A stretch of 49,696 nt of DNA from an uncultured Chloroflexota bacterium. GTDB lineage: Bacteria; Chloroflexota; Chloroflexia; Thermomicrobiales; UBA6265. The stretch spans positions 1 to 49,696 of the forward strand of contig CALMZR010000407.1 of the NCBI GenBank assembly GCA_937870845.1, given 5' to 3'. The translations under genes were made by a program, and so were the position numbers. The notes below the pieces were generated by a model. That model ran no database searches. It saw only the letters and a program-made list of their open reading frames with translations, and was not told where the DNA came from. This document shows positions 44,083 to 49,696 of the stretch, piece after piece; positions within the stretch are counted from its first letter, which is position 1, and the number at the start of each line of letters is the position of its first letter.

Positions 44083-44436
44083 CTACTCGATGGTGAGGCT
44101 TTCGCTGCCGCCGCTGCCGCCGCCAATCGAGATGCCGCCTCCGCCGCCCGTGGTGACGCTGCCGCCCATGTTGCCGCCGACGTTGATGTCGCCGCCGCTA
44201 GCCCCGCTGTCATCGACGACGAGGCTATCGTCGGCAACGCCGGCTTCGCCAAAGACCTCTGCCAGGATGCTGGCGACGGCCGCCTCGATGTCGGCGGCCG
44301 TGGCGCCGATGGTCGCGTCATCTTCCTGGGCCAGTGCTCCTGACGGACCGGTCGCCCCGACGAAGCCAAGCCCGAGAGCAAGCCCGGCCGCAACGGCCAC
44401 GCTGCGCACGCGTCGTATCGCGGATTCGGATGCCAT
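44083..44436 (-). CDS. Small Gly-rich secreted protein
   Basis: About 117 residues with a signal peptide (VRSVAVAAGLALGLGFVGATGP, ending near ALAQE), an acidic helical region (ATAADIEAAVASILAEVFG) and a glycine-rich tail (GGDINVGGN, TTGGGGGISIGGGSGG). GGAAGGAG precedes the start; GTG at 44439 or ATG at 44436 are both possible. I recognise no family. It faces the metallo-beta-lactamase gene tail to tail, with 17 bp between the stops. Confidence 0.6.
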   Translation of the reverse strand: MASESAIRRVRSVAVAAGLALGLGFVGATGPSGALAQEDDATIGATAADIEAAVASILAEVFGEAGVADDSLVVDDSGASGGDINVGGNMGGSVTTGGGGGISIGGGSGGSESLTIE

Positions 44437-44541
44437 CACTGATCGCTCCTTCCACTCGAGGCCAACCGACTCGGCCTCGCCGCGGCAAGGCCCGCAAGTG
44501 ACGTGCCATCCGTCGAGTTCCCAGAGGCATCGGGGCGTTGT

Positions 44542-44550
44542 TGATACACT
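44542..44550 (+). promoter_or_regulatory. Possible extended -10 promoter for the small gene at 44586
   Basis: TGATACACT matches an extended -10 (TG-n-TACACT). Transcription would start near 44557, about 30 bases before the ATG. No good -35 is present, which is tolerable for extended -10 promoters. Confidence 0.3.
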
Positions 44551-44585
44551 CCGCCTGTCGTCCCGATTGCCGAGCGAGGGATCAC

Positions 44586-44801
44586 ATGAGCTTTGCCGCA
44601 GACATCAAACCGCTTTTTCGCGAGGACGACCGCGCCTCGATGGACTTCGCCTTCGACCTGTGGTCGTACGACGACGTCAGGGCCAACGCCACTCTGATCC
44701 TGGAGCGCGTCGAGGACGGGACCATGCCGTGCGACAACGCATGGCCGGAAGAAAAGATCGAAACGTTCCGTGGTTGGATCACAGCCGGATATCCGGCGTA
44801 G
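44586..44801 (+). CDS. Small conserved-type protein resembling a haem-less cytochrome c-like domain
   Basis: A 71-residue cytoplasmic protein without a signal peptide. Its start (SFAADIKPLFRE) and end (IETFRGWITAGYP) resemble those of small cytochrome c-type domains, where I-x-PLF precedes CxxCH and W-x-x-x-G-x-P closes the domain. Here no CxxCH exists; DRASMDFAFDLWSYDDVRAN occupies that place. GTMPCDNAWPEEK holds the only cysteine. The likeness is my pattern reading and needs a structural search. A GAGGG ribosome site precedes the ATG at 44586; an upstream start at 44538 is less convincing. Confidence 0.6.
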   Translation: MSFAADIKPLFREDDRASMDFAFDLWSYDDVRANATLILERVEDGTMPCDNAWPEEKIETFRGWITAGYPA

Positions 44802-44876
44802 GCTCGTCGCCGGCCTGCCATCGTCCATCTTGACTTCTGTGCGCGGCAGGCGCACCCTACCCCCTACGCACGGGGC

Positions 44877-44897
44877 TTGGCCGCGGCGCGCGGCCAA
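44877..44897. promoter_or_regulatory. Perfect 9-bp hairpin upstream of the second peptide-transport operon
   Basis: TTGGCCGCG (44877-44885) pairs with CGCGGCCAA (44889-44897) over GCG. It lies 40 bp before the binding-protein start. It could be an operator, a leader hairpin or the terminator of the small gene; no T-tract follows. Confidence 0.35.
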
Positions 44898-44936
44898 GAA
44901 ACGAATGACGAAGCCGTCATGAGGAGGACGCAACCC

Positions 44937-46580
44937 ATGTCCCGCACCGACCCGCTCCGTGGCCGTCTGCCGCGTCGCGATCTGCTCAGGCTCACCGGAG
45001 CCGCGGCCGGCACGGCCGCGCTGGGCAATCTCACCGGGCACGGACCACTCGTCGCCGGCTCGGCGGTGGCTCGCCAGGACGCCGCGAACGCCATCGTCTT
45101 CGGCGTCGGCACCGACATCGACGAACTCGATCCACGAACGACGGACACGCAAGAGGGCTACATCGTCGCCTCCAACGTCTACGACTGCCTGGTGCTCTAC
45201 GACCTCGGCGCGACGACGATCCGCCCCGGTCTGGCCGAGTCGTGGGAGATCTCGGAGGACGGGCTCACCTACACCTTCACCCTGCGCCAGGGCGTGAGCT
45301 TTCACGACGGCGAGCCCTTCAACGCCGACGCCGTCGTCACCTGGTACAACTCGATCGACGAAGGGGCGCCGGACTCGCAGTACGACGCCACCCGCATGGT
45401 CTACGTCGCCGACTTCATCACCACCTGGATCGACACGGTCGAGGCGACGGACGAGTTCACGGTGACCATGACCCTGCCCAACCCGTACGCCCCATTGCTG
45501 GCCAATCTGGCCATCCCCATCGCCGGCATCCCCAGCCCCGCCGCCATCGCCCAGGGTCTCGATCACCTCGCCGTCAATCCCTCCGGCACCGGCGCCTTCC
45601 GCCTGGCCAGCCCGGACGACTGGACGCGCGACAGCCAGATGGTGCTGCAAGCGAACCCGGATTACTGGGGCGGCGCGCCGCAGATCGAGCAATTGATCGT
45701 GCGCGTGATCCCGGAGAGCTCGACTCGCCTCCAGGCTCTCGAGGCCGGCGAGATCGACATCGCCTGGGCGCTCTCGCCCGAAGACGTGGAGCGGACGCGG
45801 GAAAACCCGGACCTGGTCATCGTCGAAGACGCCGGCCTGAACACCAACATGATCGAGATGAACGTCGGCAAAGAGCCGTTCGGCTCGAAGGAAGTGCGGC
45901 AGGCGCTCAACTACGCCGTCAACAAGGAAGAACTCTCCGAAGGGCTCTACAACGGCAACATGGTGGCGGCCGGCGGCGTCCTCCCTCCAGTCGACTGGGC
46001 CTTCAACCCCGACCTTCGCTCGTACCCGTACGATCCCGACCGGGCGCGCGAGCTCCTGGCCGAGGCCGGTTACGACGAGGGCAACCCGCTCACGTTCACC
46101 TTCATGGCCTACACCATCCCCCGCGGTTACAACCCGGTCGGCGACCGGTTGGCGACCGCCGTGCAGGAGTACTGGTCCGAGGTCGGCGTCCAGGCCGACA
46201 TCCAGACCGCCGAGTGGACGCAGTACCGCGCCGACCGCCGCGCCAATCTCTACCAGTCCGCCATGGGCGGCTGGCAGGGGGACAACGGCGACCCCGACAA
46301 CTTCCTGGCCACGCTCCTCGCCGGCTGGAGCAAGGGGGCCGGCAACACGTCGTTCTACGACAACCCCGAGGTCGACGCGCTGCTGGAGCAGGCGGTGCGC
46401 GTCTCGGACATGGAGGAGCGCAAGGCGCTCTACCAGCAGGCCGAGCAACTCATCGTCGACGACGCGCCGTGGGTCTTCCTCGGCTACATGAAGCATCAGG
46501 TGGTGACGCGGGCCAACATCACCGACTTCCAGATCCAGCCGACCTACATCTACTACTTCGCCGGTGTGGGCAAGGCATAG
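44937..46580 (+). CDS. ABC transporter substrate-binding protein, family 5 (peptide type), Tat-exported
   Basis: A 547-residue DppA/OppA-family binding protein with a Tat motif (RLPRRDLLRLTGAAAG). Family blocks include IDELDPRTTDTQEGY, PGLAESWEISEDGLTYTF, VSFHDGEPFNADAV and NPSGTGAFRL. The C-terminal region has GWQGDNGDPDNFLATLL, typical of dipeptide/haem-type binding proteins. GAGGAGG lies about nine bases before the ATG at 44937. It is more distant from the tandem pair at 24148-27469 than those two are from each other. It heads an operon with two permeases; ATPase genes are absent. The ligand is unknown. Confidence 0.92.
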   Translation: MSRTDPLRGRLPRRDLLRLTGAAAGTAALGNLTGHGPLVAGSAVARQDAANAIVFGVGTDIDELDPRTTDTQEGYIVASNVYDCLVLYDLGATTIRPGLAESWEISEDGLTYTFTLRQGVSFHDGEPFNADAVVTWYNSIDEGAPDSQYDATRMVYVADFITTWIDTVEATDEFTVTMTLPNPYAPLLANLAIPIAGIPSPAAIAQGLDHLAVNPSGTGAFRLASPDDWTRDSQMVLQANPDYWGGAPQIEQLIVRVIPESSTRLQALEAGEIDIAWALSPEDVERTRENPDLVIVEDAGLNTNMIEMNVGKEPFGSKEVRQALNYAVNKEELSEGLYNGNMVAAGGVLPPVDWAFNPDLRSYPYDPDRARELLAEAGYDEGNPLTFTFMAYTIPRGYNPVGDRLATAVQEYWSEVGVQADIQTAEWTQYRADRRANLYQSAMGGWQGDNGDPDNFLATLLAGWSKGAGNTSFYDNPEVDALLEQAVRVSDMEERKALYQQAEQLIVDDAPWVFLGYMKHQVVTRANITDFQIQPTYIYYFAGVGKA

Positions 46581-46585
46581 ACCGG

Positions 46586-46640
46586 CCCTCACCCCAACCC
46601 CTCTCCCATCGCGATGGGAGAGGGGCTTCCCGCGCTATTC
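46586..46640. repeat. Palindromic intergenic repeat (C/G-rich family, copy 3)
   Basis: A perfect palindrome spans 46598-46625: CCCCTCTCCCATC, then GC, then GATGGGAGAGGGG. CCCTCACCCC precedes it at 46587. It lies directly after the binding-protein stop and before a second palindromic element. Confidence 0.8.
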
Positions 46641-46666
46641 GCGGACCAAGGCGCAGCGCGCAGCTC

Positions 46667-46754
46667 GTATCATTTCGACCGCAGCGAAGAATCTCGTGGC
46701 TTCCTGCCAGAGTCGTCCTCGGACGCCAAGATTCCTCCTTCGTCGGAGTGACAC
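46667..46754. repeat. 88-bp terminal-inverted-repeat element, copy 4
   Basis: Starts GTATCATTTC and ends GGAGTGACAC, a degenerate form of the ends at 21514 and 27506. Internal arms GAAGAATCTCG and AAGATTCCTCCTTCG match the other copies. It lies 33 bp before the permease ATG at 46788. Confidence 0.75.
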
Positions 46755-46787
46755 GGAGTGGGCGCGGCGCTCTAGAAACGCCGTCCA

Positions 46788-47792
46788 ATGACCAGATACG
46801 TCGCGCGCCGCTTGCTGCTCGCCATCCCGGTGCTGATCGGGATCATGACCGCGGTCTTCATCCTGTTGCAGCTCATCCCCGGCGACCCCGCCATCGCCAT
46901 GGCCGGCGAGAAAGGGACCGTCGAGTCCGTCGAGCGCATCCGCGAGGAATTGGGCCTGAACCGGCCACTTCCCGTCCAGTACGCCTATTTTCTGAAAGCC
47001 GCGGCGACGCTCGATCTCGGCGACTCGACGCGAACCAATCAGCCGATCGCCGGCGAGTTGCGCCAGTTCTTCGGGGCCACCATCGAGCTCAGCGCCGCGG
47101 CGCTGGTCATCGCCCTGCTGGTTGGCATCCCGGCCGGGGTGATCGCCGCCACGCACCGCGGCTCGGCGCTCGATTACGGGACAATGGTCGTCGCCCTCAT
47201 CGGCATCAGCACGCCGGTCTTCTGGGCCGGCATCGTCCTCATCTATCTCTTCAGCTTCCGCCTCGGCCTCTTCCCCATCGGCGGCATCATCGGCACCGGC
47301 ATCAGCCTCGACAACGTCACCCACGCCTACGTCCTGGATAGCGTGCTGACCGGCAACTGGACCGCATTCCGGTCCAGCCTGCATCACCTCCTGCTTCCGG
47401 CCATTGTCCTCTCCACCATCCCCATGGCGATCGTCGCCCGCTTGACGCGATCCTCGATGCTGGAGGTGCTAGGGCAGGACTACCTGCGCACCGCGCGGGC
47501 CAAGGGCCTGGAAGATCGGCTCGTCGTCGTTCGCCACGCGTTGAAGAACGCGCTCATCCCGATTGTGACCGCGATCGGGCTCCAGTTCGGCTCGCTCATC
47601 TCCGGAGCGTTCCTGACGGAAACGGTCTTCGGGCGGCCAGGGCTCGGCCGCTACGTCGTAGCCGCCATCGGCGCCCGCGACTACCCGGCCATCCAGGGAA
47701 CGGTTTTGGTGGTGGCGATCGTGTTCGTGCTGATCAATCTGCTGGTCGATGTCGCATACGCCGCCATCGATCCTCGCATCCACTACGCGTAA
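46788..47792 (+). CDS. ABC transporter permease, DppB/OppB type
   Basis: A 334-residue permease starting TRYVARRLLLAIPVLIGIMTAV, the classic DppB N-terminus. ELIPGDP-type loop residues (QLIPGDPAIAMAG) follow. The EAA loop is in TARAKGLEDRLVVVRHALKNALIP (cited here as TARAKGLEDRL and RHALKNALIP). The C-terminus NLLVDVAYAAIDPRIHYA is standard. The 207-bp gap before it holds two palindromic elements. It forms the channel with the next gene product for the binding protein at 44937. Confidence 0.93.
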   Translation: MTRYVARRLLLAIPVLIGIMTAVFILLQLIPGDPAIAMAGEKGTVESVERIREELGLNRPLPVQYAYFLKAAATLDLGDSTRTNQPIAGELRQFFGATIELSAAALVIALLVGIPAGVIAATHRGSALDYGTMVVALIGISTPVFWAGIVLIYLFSFRLGLFPIGGIIGTGISLDNVTHAYVLDSVLTGNWTAFRSSLHHLLLPAIVLSTIPMAIVARLTRSSMLEVLGQDYLRTARAKGLEDRLVVVRHALKNALIPIVTAIGLQFGSLISGAFLTETVFGRPGLGRYVVAAIGARDYPAIQGTVLVVAIVFVLINLLVDVAYAAIDPRIHYA

Positions 47793-47804
47793 GGGGTCCG
47801 CCAC

Positions 47805-48749
<945 letters not shown>

Positions 48750-49097
48750 GCGTCCACGAAACGTCAGACGAACCCCATCCGTGTGCTCGTGCCTGGCGCT
48801 GAACTATGTGAACCGGCCAAAGGGTACGAGGCGTGCTACGGGAAGTATTTCAGTTTGATCGAGTCTCTGGCTTTTGATCGAAGAATTCGGTCAAGACGCT
48901 TCAGTATCTTCAGTTGAGTAGCGTTCGTTGGGCCTCTTTTTGCGCAGGATCGCAATTATCCGCAAATGACACTGAGTCTCTCGTTCTCTCGTGACAGTTG
49001 ACATCGCACACCGAATCTCTATGCTTCCGCCATGTGGCAAAACAAACCGTAGAGCGCACGGCAGTTGCCTTGACCCAACGTCCGTAGGAGAGCGCCA
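48750..49097. other. 348-bp low-GC intergenic region, no gene seen apart from a promoter
   Basis: GC is about 43-45% over 48841-48960 by my count, far below the surrounding genes. No frame with a ribosome site is supported; a 92-codon minus-strand frame lacks one and overlaps the next gene. The right part carries a good promoter (48998-49025). Confidence 0.55.
48998..49025 (+). promoter_or_regulatory. Predicted sigma70-type promoter for the DUF4177-like gene
   Basis: Perfect -35 TTGACA (48998-49003), 16-base spacer, then TATGCT (49020-49025), four of six -10 positions. Transcription would start near 49032, about 66 bases before the ATG at 49098. Confidence 0.55.
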
Positions 49098-49310
49098 ATG
49101 CCCACAGTGAGATGGGAATTCGCCGAGGTCGCCGCACGGGGTGCTAACAGCTACGCCACATTCAGCCATCGACCTCCACGAAAAGGAGAGTTTTGGGCGC
49201 TATTGAAACAACTCGGCGATGAAGGGTGGGCAATGGTAGGGGTAGCAGCCGCTGGGGAAGTGCCTATGGATTTTACGTGGCGTTATGTCTCCCAGCGCCT
49301 CCTATCGTAG
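49098..49310 (+). CDS. Small DUF4177-like protein
   Basis: A 70-residue protein. FWALLKQLGDEGWAMVGVAA followed by FTWRYVSQRLL resembles the DUF4177 pattern (LN-LG-EGWELV near the middle and a Y-F-K-R strand at the end). TAGGAG precedes the ATG, and a good promoter lies 70 bp upstream. Codon use and base composition are less G/C-biased than in neighbours. The function of this family is unknown. Confidence 0.6.
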   Translation: MPTVRWEFAEVAARGANSYATFSHRPPRKGEFWALLKQLGDEGWAMVGVAAAGEVPMDFTWRYVSQRLLS

Positions 49311-49447
49311 ATCATCGCAAACTTTCGTCTTCAAGCAGCGAGATGCCGCCTCGATTGCGGATAGGGTTTATTGCGCGCAGTCATGCCTGACGCCATGCTG
49401 CGCCTCCCGGGCATTGCCGGAGACGGCAGTCCGGGCGTCCGCTCGGT

Positions 49448-49687
49448 CTAGCCACCGGGCCAGACCGGCGCTTCGACGGTCAAGCCAGGTACGCGCCGGA
49501 AATGGCGAATGTTGTGCGTGAGCATGGCATAGCCGTGGGCCAAGGCGGTCGCTGCGATCATGAGATCGTGCCGAGCGATTGGTTGGCCCGTATCGAGCAG
49601 GAACGCCGCGGTCCTCGCATAGCGGTACTTTGTTGACGCCACGAATTGGCGGGCGAGACCGGCGGGAGGGATGGGCGGCCCCCCGGA
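49448..49687 (-). pseudogene. C-terminal fragment of a PIN-domain (VapC-type) toxin
   Basis: The minus-strand frame encodes the end of a PIN domain: GQPIARHDLMIAATALAHGY followed by LTHNIRHFRRVPGL, the conserved acidic residue and T-x-N-x-x-HF motif of VapC ribonucleases. In the same frame a TGA at 49688-49690 closes it upstream. Only about 80 residues of an expected ~130 are open, and the N-terminal Asp motif is absent. It may be truncated, or continue in another frame beyond the window edge. No antitoxin gene is visible on the downstream side. Confidence 0.55.
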
Positions 49688-49696
49688 TCAGTGCCG

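Noticed and set aside
44436-46592. A 718-codon minus-strand frame opposite the binding protein at 44937
   Set aside because: Antisense shadow of a well-supported family 5 binding protein; it also overlaps the small Gly-rich gene's upstream region.
48891-49169. A 92-codon minus-strand frame in the low-GC region
   Set aside because: No ribosome site and no family resemblance. It overlaps the better-supported gene at 49098 and its promoter.

Overview
The window is high-GC bacterial DNA with densely packed genes, Tat-type signal peptides on secreted binding proteins, ATG/GTG/TTG starts, a nfeD-floA pair, a cyclase/NB-ARC/TPR regulator and many short palindromic intergenic repeats. Together these suggest a free-living, heterotrophic Chloroflexota bacterium of the Thermomicrobia/Sphaerobacter type. 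That assignment is inferred from style and gene content; no rRNA gene or other phylogenetic marker is present.

Layout. 1-3045: ATPase and two permeases of a polyamine/Fe-type ABC importer, followed by a secreted sugar dehydrogenase (3051-4220) and an acyl-CoA ligase (4230-5765). 5773-9467: a luciferase-like oxidoreductase and a D-2-hydroxyacid dehydrogenase (minus strand), then threonine synthase. 9642-12938: a complete tripartite tricarboxylate transporter (TctC-TctB-TctA) with a recognisable promoter. 13022-17136: crotonase, two CaiB/BaiF CoA-transferases and a gamma-carbonic-anhydrase-like protein. 17368-21444: a secreted SnoaL-GIN fusion and an NfeD-FloA-small protein cassette. 21646-23607: an Old-Yellow-Enzyme/FAD reductase. 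24148-31812: an oligopeptide-type ABC operon with two tandem binding proteins, two permeases and a fused double ATPase. 31863-34141: a Cys-rich protein with an LPDTG-like tail, a MaoC hydratase and a small Tat-type secreted protein. 34326-39713: a cyclase/NB-ARC/TPR regulator, an SRPBCC protein and a zinc alcohol dehydrogenase. 39753-40791: an insertion sequence. 41040-44801: a cupin/TSP3 secreted protein, a variant metallo-beta-lactamase-fold protein and two small proteins. 44937-48749: a second peptide-type ABC operon (binding protein and two permeases, no ATPase in view). 48750-49696: a low-GC tail with a DUF4177-like gene and a PIN-toxin remnant.

How it works together. Much of the window is about uptake and breakdown of organic acids and peptides. 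Four importers sit beside acyl-CoA enzymes (ligase, two CoA-transferases, crotonase, MaoC) and redox enzymes. The acyl-CoA genes could form a carboxylate-degradation set fed by the Tct transporter, but no substrate can be read from the sequence.

The most unusual signal is the repeats. An 87-88 bp terminal-inverted-repeat element occurs four times, with a diverged fifth copy. A second, C/G-rich palindrome family occurs three times between genes. Both peptide operons carry such palindromes exactly between the binding-protein gene and the first permease gene, a position where hairpins could raise binding-protein mRNA relative to permease mRNA. Repeat-like sequence also appears to be translated in the fused ATPase, as its N-terminal extension and as the linker joining its two halves.
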